From the NCBI GenBank assembly GCA_030263295.1, contig SZOS01000001.1, forward strand, positions 124,001-188,000: a DNA stretch of 64,000 bases. Direction: 5' to 3'. Positions 16,233-26,309 of the stretch are shown one piece after another. Numbering within the stretch: the stretch's first letter is position 1; each line of letters opens with the position of its first letter. This DNA is from Dokdonella_A sp014338185. GTDB lineage: Bacteria; Pseudomonadota; Gammaproteobacteria; Xanthomonadales; Rhodanobacteraceae. The position numbers and the translations under genes were made by a program. A model generated the notes under the pieces. That model did no database searches and was not told the origin of the DNA. It saw nothing but the letters and a program-made list of their open reading frames with translations.

Positions 16233-18269
16233 GTGAGTACAACAATGGGTGCGACAGGAACCGATCGCGGACGCGCCAACACGGTGTTGTTCGTACTGCT
16301 CGGTTTGTTGTTCGCGGTCGCGATCGCGGAGTTTGCGTTCCTGTATTTCAAGAACGCCCAGGACCGGCAGGCGATCAGTTACACCACGCAGATCCAGGTG
16401 TCGTCGCAGCAGCTGGCCAAGTTCGCCGCGGAAGCCGCCGGCGGCAACGAGCTCGCGTTCAAGGAACTGGAAGGCACCAGCAAGAACATCGATACCTATG
16501 TCGATGCGCTCAACAAGGGCGAGCAGAAGCTGGGCGGCATGCCCAGTTACACGGGAGAGGCGAGCGTGGCGCCGACGCTGGCGGCCTTGACCAAGGCATG
16601 GGGCATGCTGCGCGCGGACGCCAAGAGCATCCTCGACAACAAGAGCGTGATTCTCAGCGCCAACACCAGCGCCAAGGACTTCACCGACAAGCTGTCCGCG
16701 CTCAACTCGCGCATGAGCGAGGTCGTCAACATCCTTACCGATCGTAACGCGAGCGCCTCGCAGGTCTACGTCACCTCGCGCCAGATGCAGCTGGCCGACC
16801 GCATGGGCGGCCGCGTCACCAAGATCCTCGCCGGCGGCGCCGACACCCAGGCTTCGGCCGACGGCCTGCAGCGCGACTCGCGCCTGTACGAGACGGTGGT
16901 CGCGGGCCTGCTCAATGGCGCGCCCGAGCTCAACATCAAGCCGCTCGACAACGCGGCGGCCAAGCAGATCGTCGAAGACGTGGCGACCCAGTGGCTCGCG
17001 GTGAACGAGCCGATCAAGACCATCCTCGATTCGGCCAACAACCTGCAGGTGGCCAAGGACGCCGCCGACAAGTCGTTCAACGACAGCCAGGACGTGCTGC
17101 TGGGTGCATCGCGCATGGCGCAGCTGGTCGATGGCCTGTCGAGCAAGCGCCCGCTCGCCAACCCGCTGATCGGTGCCGCCGCCGCTGCGGCGGCGATGCT
17201 GCTGTTGTTGTTCCTCGGTCTCAACCTGTTCCGCGAACAGCGCCGGCGCCTGCAGGCCACCAACGAGCTCAACCAGCGCAACCAGGACGCGATTCTGCGC
17301 CTGCTCGACGAAATGGGATCGCTCGCCGAAGGCGACCTCACGGTCAAGGCCACCGTCACCGAGGACATCACCGGTGCGATCGCCGACTCGGTCAACTTCG
17401 CGGTGGAAGCGTTGCGCAGCCTGGTGACCACGATCAACGAGACCGCGGTGCAGGTGTCGACCGCGGCCCAGGAAACCCAGTCGACCGCGATGAGTCTGGC
17501 CAACGCCGCGCAACACCAGGCGCGCCAGATCAGCTCGGCCTCGGTCGCGATCAATGACATGGCGCACTCGATCGACACCGTGTCGAAGAACTCGGCCGAG
17601 AGCGCCGACGTGGCGCAGCGATCGGTGCAGATCGCGGCCAACGGCGCCCAGGTCGTGCGCCAGACGATCGAAGGCATGGACTCGATCCGCGACCAGATCC
17701 AGGAGACCTCCAAGCGCATCAAGCGCCTGGGTGAGTCGTCGCAGGAAATCGGCTCCATCGTCGAACTCATCAACGACATCGCCGAACAGACCAACATCCT
17801 CGCGCTCAACGCCGCCATCCAGGCGGCCTCGGCCGGTGAGGCGGGCCGCGGCTTCGCGGTGGTGGCCGACGAAGTGCAGCGACTGGCCGAGCGCGCCTCG
17901 GGCGCGACCAAGCGAATCGAAACGCTGGTGCAGACGATTCAGTCCGACACCAACGAGGCGGTCAGTTCGATGGAACAGACCACCTCGGAAGTGGTTTCGG
18001 GCGCACGCCGCGCCGAGGACGCGGGCCAGGCCCTGGGCGAGATCGAGAACGTGTCGAACAACCTGGCGGCGCTCATCCAGGGCATCTCCACTTCCGCGCG
18101 ACAGCAGTCGGTGGCGGCCTCGAACATCTCCTCGACCATGAACGTGATCCAGGACATCACTTCGCAGACTTCGGTCGGTGCGAGCCAGACCGCCGAATCG
18201 ATCGGCAACCTGGCCCAGCTCGCGGCGAACCTGCGCCGCTCCGTCGCCGACTTCAAGCTGCCAGGCTGA
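16233..18269 (+). CDS. pilJ: Type IV pilus chemoreceptor PilJ
   Basis: Methyl-accepting receptor of the Pil-Chp system. The 678-residue protein has a first membrane helix at about 18-39, a periplasmic region to about 309 with two PilJ-type helical segments, a second membrane helix at about 310-333, a HAMP-like linker and a long signalling coiled coil. The receptor hairpin tip reads EQTNILALNAAIQAASAGEA around residue 520, the normal MCP contact region for CheW and CheA. The GTG at 16233 follows CAGGGGGTGTAGC. No pilK methyltransferase gene lies downstream, although chpB (methylesterase) is present. Confidence 0.95.
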   Translation: MSTTMGATGTDRGRANTVLFVLLGLLFAVAIAEFAFLYFKNAQDRQAISYTTQIQVSSQQLAKFAAEAAGGNELAFKELEGTSKNIDTYVDALNKGEQKLGGMPSYTGEASVAPTLAALTKAWGMLRADAKSILDNKSVILSANTSAKDFTDKLSALNSRMSEVVNILTDRNASASQVYVTSRQMQLADRMGGRVTKILAGGADTQASADGLQRDSRLYETVVAGLLNGAPELNIKPLDNAAAKQIVEDVATQWLAVNEPIKTILDSANNLQVAKDAADKSFNDSQDVLLGASRMAQLVDGLSSKRPLANPLIGAAAAAAAMLLLLFLGLNLFREQRRRLQATNELNQRNQDAILRLLDEMGSLAEGDLTVKATVTEDITGAIADSVNFAVEALRSLVTTINETAVQVSTAAQETQSTAMSLANAAQHQARQISSASVAINDMAHSIDTVSKNSAESADVAQRSVQIAANGAQVVRQTIEGMDSIRDQIQETSKRIKRLGESSQEIGSIVELINDIAEQTNILALNAAIQAASAGEAGRGFAVVADEVQRLAERASGATKRIETLVQTIQSDTNEAVSSMEQTTSEVVSGARRAEDAGQALGEIENVSNNLAALIQGISTSARQQSVAASNISSTMNVIQDITSQTSVGASQTAESIGNLAQLAANLRRSVADFKLPG

Positions 18270-18277
18270 GGATCGTG

Positions 18278-18373
18278 ATGAGCAGGCGCCATCCGCCACG
18301 CTGCACCACTGCTTCGCGCCGGGAAGGCGCGCCGGCGTTGCATGCCGCCACGCCGTCGAGGTTGACCACATGA
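18278..18373 (+). CDS. Possible 31-residue coupled open frame ahead of chpA
   Basis: An ATG at 18278, five bases after AGGA and just behind the pilJ stop, opens a 31-codon frame (starts MSRRHPPRCTTAS) ending in a TGA that overlaps the chpA ATG. Composition is Arg/Ala/Thr-rich, as expected for non-selected GC-rich frames. It may serve only to couple translation of chpA to pilJ, or it may be chance. Confidence 0.22.
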   Translation: MSRRHPPRCTTASRREGAPALHAATPSRLTT

Positions 18374-21300
18374 AACTTTACGACGATGGTGCGTTCACCG
18401 CGCTGAGCTGGGTAAAACCGGCACTGGATACCACGCTCGCCCAGGCGCGCGAGGCCCTCGAACTGCATGTCGAGGATCCCACGCATCCGCAAGCGCTGCG
18501 CGACTGCGCCAGCCACCTGCACCAGGTGCAGGGCACGCTGCGCATGGTCGAGCTGTACGGCGCGGCGATGGTCGTGGAGAACATGGAGCGCATCGCCGAT
18601 GCGCTGGTGGCCGACAGCGTGCGCCAGCGCGATGAGGCCTATTCGGTGCTCATGCGCGGCATGGTGCAGTTGCCCGACTACCTCGAGCGACTGCAGAGCG
18701 GCCACAAGGACATCCCGATCGTCCTGCTGCCGCTGCTCAACGACCTGCGCGCGGTGCTCGGCGAAAACCTGCTGAGCGAATCGGCGCTGTTCACACCCAA
18801 TCTTGCGGCGCCGCTGCCTGATGCGGCAGCCGGTGCGGCACGCGAACTGCCTGCCGCCGAACTGCGCACCCAGACCTTGCGCCTGCGCCTGGCGTTCCAG
18901 GCCGCGTTGCTGAAATGGTTCCGCGACGAGACTGCGACCGAGCACGTGCGCCGATTGGGCGAAGTGCTCGATCGCCTGCGTGGCCTGTCGCATGGCGTCG
19001 AGCCGCGGCGCCTGTGGTGGATCGCGGCAGGGCTCGTCGACTGCGTCGCCGATGGCAGCCTGCAGTCGGGTGTGTCGGTCAAGCTGCTGCTCGGTCGTGT
19101 CGACCGTGAAATCCATCGTTTTGCCGAAGGTGGCGAGGCGGCGTTCGCCGCGCGTCCGCCGCGCGAGCTGACCAAGAACCTGCTGTACTACATCGCCCAG
19201 GCCGAGTCGGGCGGCGTGGGGTCGGCGCGCGTGGGCCAGATCCGCGCGGCATATCAGCTCGATGCACTGCTGCCCACCCAGAGCGAACTGGAGCACGCGC
19301 AGGGCTCGATGACCGGGCGCAACCGCACCCTGCTCGATACCGTGTCGAGCGCGATCAAGGACGACCTGCTGCGCGTCAAGGAATCGCTCGACATCTTCCT
19401 GCGCGGCCAGGGCGCCGATCCGCGGGAACTGGAAACCCAGGCCGAATCACTCAACCGCGTGGGCGACACGCTGGGCATGCTCGGCCTGGGCGTGCCGCGG
19501 CGCGTGGTCAACGACCAGCGCGAAGTGCTGGAACAGATGGCGCGTGCGCAGCGCCCGATCGACGAGGGCAGCCTGCTCGACGTGGCCGGCGCGCTGCTGT
19601 ACGTCGAGGCGTCGCTCGACGATCACATCGATCGCATCGGCGAGGCGCCCGAGGAAGAGGCCACCGGCGAGATCACGCTGCCCAAGGCCGAAAGCCGGCG
19701 CGTGCTCGACGCGCTCATGCGCGAGGCCGGTGTCAACCTGCAGCAGGCCAAGCAGGACATCATCGCGTTCGTCGAATCGCCGTGGGACCACGCCCGCGTC
19801 GAGCGCATCCCCGAACTGCTCGAGCAGATCTCGGGCGCCCTGCGCATGCTCGACCTGGGCGATGCGAGTGCGCTGGTGACCGCGATCGTGCGCTTCGTGC
19901 AGATCGAGCTCATCACGCATCGGCGCGTGCCCACCGCGGAGCAGATGGATCGCCTGGCCGACTCGTTGGCTGCGATCGAATACTACCTGGATGCCACGCG
20001 CGAGCATCGGCGCAATCGCGAGGCGATCCTCGATGTCGCGCGCGACAGCCTGCAGGCGCTGGGTTACTGGCCGTTGTCGGCGATCGAGGCGCGCATCGCG
20101 CAGACCAGCAACTACGCGAGCATCCCGCCGGCCACGCTTGCACCACAGCCTCCCGCACCGCCCGCGGCCGCGCCGCCCGCGGTGGACACGCCGGACCTGT
20201 CCGCCGGGGCCCCGAGCGAAGCCGCCGCGCCACCCGCGTCCGAGCATCCATTGCCGCACGTGGCCGTGCTGCCCGGCAGCGACCTTGCGGACCTCGTGGT
20301 CGGCGAGGCGCGCCCGCTCGAAGCCACGCCGCAGGACCTGGCCGGCCTGCGCCTGGCTCAGACCGGGGCGGAGGCTGCTGCGCCCGCCGACGCCGACGAA
20401 GGCGAGTGGATCGAGGTCGAGGAGGAAGTCGAAGAGCCGGTCGAGGCTGCGGCCGAACTGCTGCCGACGGGTTTCGCCTCCAAGGTCGGTGACGAGATCG
20501 ACGACGACATCCGCGACATCTTCCTCGAGGAAGTTGGCGAGGAGATCGGCAACCTCAAGGAGCAGTTGCCGCGCTGGAAGGCCGATACGGCCAATCTGGA
20601 GCAGCTCACGCCGATCCGGCGCTCATTCCATACGCTCAAGGGTTCGGGACGCCTGGTGGGCGCCGCCACCTTGGGCGAGTTCAGCTGGAAGGTCGAGAAC
20701 ATGCTCAACCGCGTGCTCGACCGCACGATCGGGCCGACCGATGCGGTGGTCGACCTGGTCGAGCGCGCGCTCGCATCGGTGGGCGACCTCTTGGCTGCAC
20801 TGCGCGGCGATGCGGTCAACGCGTTTCGCGTCAATGCAATCATGGACGCGGCCGATGGGCTCGCCGCGGGCGAGGACGCGCGGGTTGCGCAGGCGCCGGC
20901 CGCGAGCGTGCAGACGGTGCGTCGCACCGTGCGTCGTCGCGTGCGGGTGGCACGCCCGGCCGCGCCGCCGAGCCAGGTGCAGCCGATCGAGGCGACCGCG
21001 GCATTCGGACCCGTGCCCACGCCGCCATTGGTGGCGAGCCCGCTGCCCAACATCGATCCGGTGCTGTTCGACATCCTGCAGACCGAAGTCGCAACCCACA
21101 TCGGTGCGATCGACGACTACCTGCAGCAGGTCGATCCGCAGTCGGCGCACATCAGCGAGCCGCTGCTGCGCGCGGTGCACACCTTCCATGGCGCAGTCGC
21201 GATGGTCGACATTCCCGCGCTCGACAATGTGCTCGCGCCGCTGGAGACCTATCTCAAGCGCCTGCGCGCGGCCAAGGCGCCCTTGCCGGCCGCCGGGTTG

Positions 21301-24300
21301 GATACGCTGCGCGAGACCTGCACGCTCACGCGCGAGGTGATGCGGCGACTGTCGGCCCAGGAAAGTCCGTTGCCCGATTCCAGCGAACTGGCCACGCGCA
21401 TCGCGGCCTTGCGCGATACCGTCCCCGAACCTGAGGTGGCGTTGCCCTGGTACAGCGACGGGTCGGACTCGGGCGTCAGCGAGGAACTCACCGAGGTCAC
21501 ACTCGAGTCCGGCGTGGAACTGTCGTTCGAGGAACTGGCGGACGATGCCGCCGCCGCCGCGGCGATTCCCGCGGCGCCGGCCACGCCCGAGGCCGGGCAG
21601 GACACCACCGCGGCGATGCAGGCGCTGCATGCCGAGGTGGACGCGCAGATCGAGCGCGCAGCGGCGCCGGCCGAACGCAGCGAGCCGGCTGCGACCGATT
21701 CGGTATACGCGGAGCTGGCCAGCCTGATCGACGAGTCCGCCGCCACGGCACCGATCGAGGCAGCGCCCACCGCTGCACCGGTCGAATCGGTCGAGGCGGT
21801 CGAACCGGCCGAGGTGGTCGCGGCGGACATCGGCCCCAGTGCCGACGAGCCCGTCACTGCCGCGGCGCCGGCCGCGACGGTCCCGGCCGCCGAACCGGCA
21901 CCGGTCAGCACCGAACTGACGGGTCCGGCAGCGATGCCGCTGGCCGAGGACCCGATGCCGGATGGCCAGCTGGTGCTGCCCGATGTCGATGACGACCTGC
22001 TCGATGTGTTCGTCGCCGAGGGTGAGGACATCCTCGACCATGTCGATGGCGTGGTGGCGCAGCTGCGCGCGCGCCCGCACGACCACGAACTCATTTCGGC
22101 GCTGCAGCGCGACCTGCACACGCTCAAGGGCGGTGCGCGCATGGCCAGTCTCGCGCCGATCGGCGACCTCAGCCATGCGATGGAATCGCTGGTCGACGCA
22201 CTGGGCGAAGGCCGCGTGCGCATCGATCGCGCGTCGGTGGAAACCCTCGAACGCGGCTTCGACCGCCTGCACGTGCTGGTCGAGCGCGTGGCCTCGCGCA
22301 GCGCGATCGCGATGCCGCTGCACGCGATCGCCCGCATGTACGATCTCGTGCCCGGCATCGAGCGTCCCGCCGGCATTCCCGGTCCTGCGCAGCCGGCAGC
22401 GCCAGCAGCAGAACGCGCGACACCGGCGGCGGCAGAGCCGGTGCCGGCCGCCGCGACAGGGGCGCCGACGCCCGCGTCCGCCCCGGCGCCGGCGCGCCCG
22501 GCCCCGCGCCATCTCACCGCGATGGATCGCGAGGAGGCACCGCATGCGCCGCAGGAAGTCATCCGCGTGCGTTCGGACCTGCTCGATACGCTGGTCAACA
22601 ACGCGGGCGAGGTGTCGATCTACCGCTCGCGCCTGGAGCAGCAGGTCGCCAGTTTCCGCACCAACCTCGTCGAACTGGATCAGACGGTCACGCGCTTGCG
22701 CGAACAGCTGCGCAAGCTCGAGATCGAGACGGAGGCCCAGATCATCGCGCGCTACCAGCGCGAGCAGCACGACAACGACACCACGTTCGACCCGCTCGAA
22801 CTCGACCGCTTCTCGCAGCTGCAGCAGCTGTCGCGTGCCTTGAGCGAGTCGGTCTCGGACCTTGTCTCGATCCAGAACCTGCTTGACGAACAGGCGCGCC
22901 AGGCCGAAACGCTGCTGCTGCAGCAGTCGCGCGTGAGCTCGGAACTGCAGGAAGGCCTCATGCGCACGCGCATGGTGCCGTTCGAGTCGATGGTGCCGAA
23001 CCTGCGCCGTACGCTGCGCCAGGCGGCGCAGGAACTGGGCAAGCAGGCCCAGCTCAAGGTCGATGGCGCGCACGGCGAAATGGACCGCAACCTGCTCGAG
23101 CGCATGAAGGCGCCGTTCGAGCACATGCTGCGCAATGCGCTTGCGCACGGCATCGAGCCGCCAGCCGAGCGCATCGCGGCGGGCAAGTCCGCCGAGGGCA
23201 CGGTCGGGATCTCGGTCAGCCGCGAGGCGACCGAAGTCGTGCTGCGCATCAGCGACGACGGCCGCGGCATGGACCGCGAGGCGATCCGGCGCAAGGCGAT
23301 CGAGCGCGGCCTGCTCGCGCCGGATGTGCAGTTGTCGGATCGGGACCTGTACGGATTCGTGCTGGAGACCGGTTTCTCCACCGCCGAGCACGTGACCCAG
23401 CTGGCCGGCCGCGGCGTCGGCATGGACGTGGTCAACAACGAGATCAAGCAGCTGGGCGGCTCGCTGGCGATCGATTCCACGCGCGGCAAGGGCACCCAGT
23501 TCACGGTGCGTCTGCCGTTCACGCTGGCCGTCACCCAGGCCATCCTCATCAAGAGCGGCGACAGCCATTACGCGATCCCGATGTCGTCGGTGCAGGGCGT
23601 CGCGCGCATCGCGCACGAGGACCTTGAGCGGCGCCTGGCCTCTGGCAACCCGCACCATGTGTATGCAGGCGAGGAATACGCGATCTACGAGCTGCCGCAT
23701 CTGCTCGGCCTGCCGCGCGCGCATGGCAGCGACGACGACACCCAGATCCCGCTGTTGATGACCCGCACGGGTGACCAGCGCGCGGCCATCCGCATCGATG
23801 GCGTGGTTGGTTCGCGCGAAATCGTGGTCAAGTCCGTAGGCCCGCAGCTGAGTTCGATCCCGGGCATCTTCGGCGCGACCATCATGGGCGATGGTTCGGT
23901 CGTGATCATTCTCGACCTGGCACCACTGGTGCGCCGCCTTGCCGCGCTGCGCGCGCGCATCGAGGAAGGCACCGTCGAGGAAATGCCCGCGTTCATGGCG
24001 CCGGCCGAGCCGGAGCAGGTGGCCATGCGGGCCAAGCCGCTGGTCATGGTGGTGGACGACTCGATCACGATGCGCAAGGTCACCACGCGCGTGCTCGAGC
24101 GTGCCGACTACGAGGTCGCCACCGCCAAGGACGGCCTGGATGCGGTCGAGAAGCTGCAGGACACGACGCCGGACCTGCTCCTGCTCGACATCGAAATGCC
24201 GCGCATGGACGGTTACGAGCTGGCCACCTACATGCGCAACGACGCCCGCCTGCGCCGCATCCCGATCATCATGATCACCTCGCGCACCGGCGAGAAGCAT

Positions 24301-24408
24301 CGCCAGCGTGCGCTCGAAATCGGCGTGGAGCGTTATCTGGGCAAGCCCTACCAGGAAGACGATCTGTTGCGGCAGGTGCAGGAAGTGTTGAGGCGCGAAC
24401 GTGTCTGA
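18370..24408 (+). CDS. chpA: Hybrid chemotaxis histidine kinase ChpA (PilL)
   Basis: Central kinase of the Pil-Chp system, phosphorylating PilG and controlling twitching and surface responses. The 2012-residue protein has an N-terminal region with several Hpt-like helical bundles: HQVQG at His51, HTLKGSGR at His754, the degenerate HTFHGA at His937 and HTLKGG at His1250; between them lie bundles with no His and Ala/Pro/Glu-rich linkers. Then follow the dimerisation helices (about 1390-1530), the ATPase domain with N-box HMLRNALAHG near 1585 and DDGRGMD, a CheW domain from about 1718, and a C-terminal receiver from about 1890 with phosphoacceptor Asp1940 in LLLLDIEMPRMDGY. The ATG at 18370 has GAGG eight bases upstream. 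It overlaps chpB by 8 bases. Confidence 0.95.
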   Translation: MKLYDDGAFTALSWVKPALDTTLAQAREALELHVEDPTHPQALRDCASHLHQVQGTLRMVELYGAAMVVENMERIADALVADSVRQRDEAYSVLMRGMVQLPDYLERLQSGHKDIPIVLLPLLNDLRAVLGENLLSESALFTPNLAAPLPDAAAGAARELPAAELRTQTLRLRLAFQAALLKWFRDETATEHVRRLGEVLDRLRGLSHGVEPRRLWWIAAGLVDCVADGSLQSGVSVKLLLGRVDREIHRFAEGGEAAFAARPPRELTKNLLYYIAQAESGGVGSARVGQIRAAYQLDALLPTQSELEHAQGSMTGRNRTLLDTVSSAIKDDLLRVKESLDIFLRGQGADPRELETQAESLNRVGDTLGMLGLGVPRRVVNDQREVLEQMARAQRPIDEGSLLDVAGALLYVEASLDDHIDRIGEAPEEEATGEITLPKAESRRVLDALMREAGVNLQQAKQDIIAFVESPWDHARVERIPELLEQISGALRMLDLGDASALVTAIVRFVQIELITHRRVPTAEQMDRLADSLAAIEYYLDATREHRRNREAILDVARDSLQALGYWPLSAIEARIAQTSNYASIPPATLAPQPPAPPAAAPPAVDTPDLSAGAPSEAAAPPASEHPLPHVAVLPGSDLADLVVGEARPLEATPQDLAGLRLAQTGAEAAAPADADEGEWIEVEEEVEEPVEAAAELLPTGFASKVGDEIDDDIRDIFLEEVGEEIGNLKEQLPRWKADTANLEQLTPIRRSFHTLKGSGRLVGAATLGEFSWKVENMLNRVLDRTIGPTDAVVDLVERALASVGDLLAALRGDAVNAFRVNAIMDAADGLAAGEDARVAQAPAASVQTVRRTVRRRVRVARPAAPPSQVQPIEATAAFGPVPTPPLVASPLPNIDPVLFDILQTEVATHIGAIDDYLQQVDPQSAHISEPLLRAVHTFHGAVAMVDIPALDNVLAPLETYLKRLRAAKAPLPAAGLDTLRETCTLTREVMRRLSAQESPLPDSSELATRIAALRDTVPEPEVALPWYSDGSDSGVSEELTEVTLESGVELSFEELADDAAAAAAIPAAPATPEAGQDTTAAMQALHAEVDAQIERAAAPAERSEPAATDSVYAELASLIDESAATAPIEAAPTAAPVESVEAVEPAEVVAADIGPSADEPVTAAAPAATVPAAEPAPVSTELTGPAAMPLAEDPMPDGQLVLPDVDDDLLDVFVAEGEDILDHVDGVVAQLRARPHDHELISALQRDLHTLKGGARMASLAPIGDLSHAMESLVDALGEGRVRIDRASVETLERGFDRLHVLVERVASRSAIAMPLHAIARMYDLVPGIERPAGIPGPAQPAAPAAERATPAAAEPVPAAATGAPTPASAPAPARPAPRHLTAMDREEAPHAPQEVIRVRSDLLDTLVNNAGEVSIYRSRLEQQVASFRTNLVELDQTVTRLREQLRKLEIETEAQIIARYQREQHDNDTTFDPLELDRFSQLQQLSRALSESVSDLVSIQNLLDEQARQAETLLLQQSRVSSELQEGLMRTRMVPFESMVPNLRRTLRQAAQELGKQAQLKVDGAHGEMDRNLLERMKAPFEHMLRNALAHGIEPPAERIAAGKSAEGTVGISVSREATEVVLRISDDGRGMDREAIRRKAIERGLLAPDVQLSDRDLYGFVLETGFSTAEHVTQLAGRGVGMDVVNNEIKQLGGSLAIDSTRGKGTQFTVRLPFTLAVTQAILIKSGDSHYAIPMSSVQGVARIAHEDLERRLASGNPHHVYAGEEYAIYELPHLLGLPRAHGSDDDTQIPLLMTRTGDQRAAIRIDGVVGSREIVVKSVGPQLSSIPGIFGATIMGDGSVVIILDLAPLVRRLAALRARIEEGTVEEMPAFMAPAEPEQVAMRAKPLVMVVDDSITMRKVTTRVLERADYEVATAKDGLDAVEKLQDTTPDLLLLDIEMPRMDGYELATYMRNDARLRRIPIIMITSRTGEKHRQRALEIGVERYLGKPYQEDDLLRQVQEVLRRERV

Positions 24409-26257
24409 GGCTCCCGCCATCAGCGTGGCGCTGCTCAGCGACACGCCCACGCACAACGAGCACCTGCGCGCGGCGCTCGACGCCCTTGGTGCGGCGGTGG
24501 CCTACGAAAGCGTGGCCGACACGTTCGACCGCACTGCGCTCGAGCGCTCGGGTGCGCAGATCGTCATCGTCAATCTCGATGAGGGTGAAAACAGCGAGTT
24601 CGACGAGGTCTACGACCTGCTCGCCGATGATCGCTATCGAGTGCTCATCAACGATGCCGGCGTGACGAGCGCGTTGTCGGGTTGGGACCAGGCGCGCTGG
24701 ATGCGTCACCTCGCCGCCAAGATGCTGGGCAGCACCGACATCAATCCACCACGCCCGGCCAATGCCGAGGCGGTGCCGGACCTCGTGCTGGAGCCGGAAG
24801 CTGCCGCAACCATCGAGGACGCCGATGAGGTGGCGGCAGCATCGTCCGACGCCGCCGTCGAGCCCGCGCCCGCCGCTGTAGTCGCGCCGGATCTGGCCGA
24901 GGAGCTTGCGGCTGACGAGGACTGGTCCATCGATCTTGCCACGCCCGCGCAGCCCGAAGCCGAGCCTGCCGTGGTCGTCGCCGCGGACGACACCATCGAT
25001 CTGGCCGACGCGCCAGCGCCACCGCCAGACACCACCGCCAGCGCGACGGACAGCCTGCTCGAGTTCGACCTCGATGCGCTGCTCGATGCGCCCGCGCCAC
25101 CCGCGCCAGCTGCACTCGTGGACGACGCCGACGCGGACGATGCCGCGGCACCCGACGAGGAAGTGGTGATCGAACTCGTCAGCGACGGGGAACCGGCCGA
25201 CGCTGGGTTCGAGCTGGACCCGTTGGCCCTGGAGGACGTCGAGGCGATTCCTGCCGCGCCGCCTTCCATCGCGCAGGCCGAGGCCGGAGCCGCGGTAGAG
25301 GCGGCCGAGCTCGCCTCTGGCGACGCCACCGCCGAGTCGTTGCTGGGCGATCTCGATCTCGACGTCGATTTCGATGCGCCGCCACCGCCCGTGCAACTTG
25401 AGGCGCCCGGTGACGTGCTGCAGTCCAGCGGTGATTCCAGCCAGTGGTCGATCGATGAGTTGCTCGACGACGTGCTCGCACCACCGGTGGCGCACGACGA
25501 GGAAGTCCAGGTCGACAAGATGAGCGCGGCCGAGTTCCTTGCGCCCGAGGTGGAGGAAGGCGGTGTGCCACTGCCGGCCAGCACGGGCGGCCTGTCGCTC
25601 GAACTGGTGCCGCTCGAGGAGAGCGTGGCGCCGGTCGCGTTCGAAAAGGCTTCACACGAAAACTGGCTCGACCCCGACAGCGCCGCCGCGGCCAAGATCA
25701 AGCGCGTGTGGGTGCTCGGCGCATCCATCGGTGGGCCCGAAGCCGTGCGTACCTTCCTCGCGGCACTGCCACGCGACTACCCCGCGTTGTTCCTGGTCGC
25801 GCAGCACCTGAGTGATGAGTACGTCGAAACGATGACGCGCCAGCTCGCGCGTGCGATCGCGCTGCCGGTGCGCGCGCCCGGACATGGCGAACGTGCCAGC
25901 CACGGCGAGGTCCTCATCGTGCCCAACGATCGCCAGCTGCTGGTCGATGCCAAGGGTGTGGTGGTGCTGCGTGAACTGGCCGAGCCGGGCGAGTACCGCC
26001 CGTCGATCGATCTCGTGCTGTCCGATGTCGCCGAACGTTTCGGCCCGGGTGCCGGCGCGATCATCTTCTCGGGCATGTCCGACGATGCGGCCGGCGGTTG
26101 CCGCGCGGTCGCGGCGGCGGGCGGTCGCGTGTATGTGCAGTCCCCCGACAGCTGCGTGGTCAGCAGCATGGTCGAAGGCGTGCTCGACACTGGCGTGGTC
26201 CAGTTCGAGGGCACGCCCGAGGAACTGGCGGCGAGGTTGACCGAGGAATCTGCGTGA
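24401..26257 (+). CDS. chpB: ChpB-type protein-glutamate methylesterase with pseudo-receiver and acidic linker
   Basis: Predicted to remove methyl groups from PilJ. The 618-residue protein has three parts. Residues 1-110 look receiver-like in outline, but the acidic pocket is incomplete (VALLSDTPTH instead of a DD pair), so phosphorylation is doubtful. Residues about 115-425 form a long Asp/Glu/Ala/Pro-rich linker with little predicted structure. The C-terminal CheB domain keeps its triad: Ser442 in GASIGGPEAV, His469 in AQHLSDE and Asp562 in SGMSDDAAGG. The start is a GTG at 24401 overlapping the end of chpA. The linker makes it far longer than the usual CheB (about 350 residues). Confidence 0.88.
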   Translation: MSEAPAISVALLSDTPTHNEHLRAALDALGAAVAYESVADTFDRTALERSGAQIVIVNLDEGENSEFDEVYDLLADDRYRVLINDAGVTSALSGWDQARWMRHLAAKMLGSTDINPPRPANAEAVPDLVLEPEAAATIEDADEVAAASSDAAVEPAPAAVVAPDLAEELAADEDWSIDLATPAQPEAEPAVVVAADDTIDLADAPAPPPDTTASATDSLLEFDLDALLDAPAPPAPAALVDDADADDAAAPDEEVVIELVSDGEPADAGFELDPLALEDVEAIPAAPPSIAQAEAGAAVEAAELASGDATAESLLGDLDLDVDFDAPPPPVQLEAPGDVLQSSGDSSQWSIDELLDDVLAPPVAHDEEVQVDKMSAAEFLAPEVEEGGVPLPASTGGLSLELVPLEESVAPVAFEKASHENWLDPDSAAAAKIKRVWVLGASIGGPEAVRTFLAALPRDYPALFLVAQHLSDEYVETMTRQLARAIALPVRAPGHGERASHGEVLIVPNDRQLLVDAKGVVVLRELAEPGEYRPSIDLVLSDVAERFGPGAGAIIFSGMSDDAAGGCRAVAAAGGRVYVQSPDSCVVSSMVEGVLDTGVVQFEGTPEELAARLTEESA

Positions 26258-26309
26258 AATCCACCGCGGCACGCAGGTCGTGCCGCGGCGTCAGTCGAGG
26301 AACCCGAAG

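Noticed and set aside
20623..24456. Open frame of about 1277 codons antisense to chpA
   Set aside because: Same composition bias and no domain; the chpA frame is firmly supported by kinase and receiver motifs.
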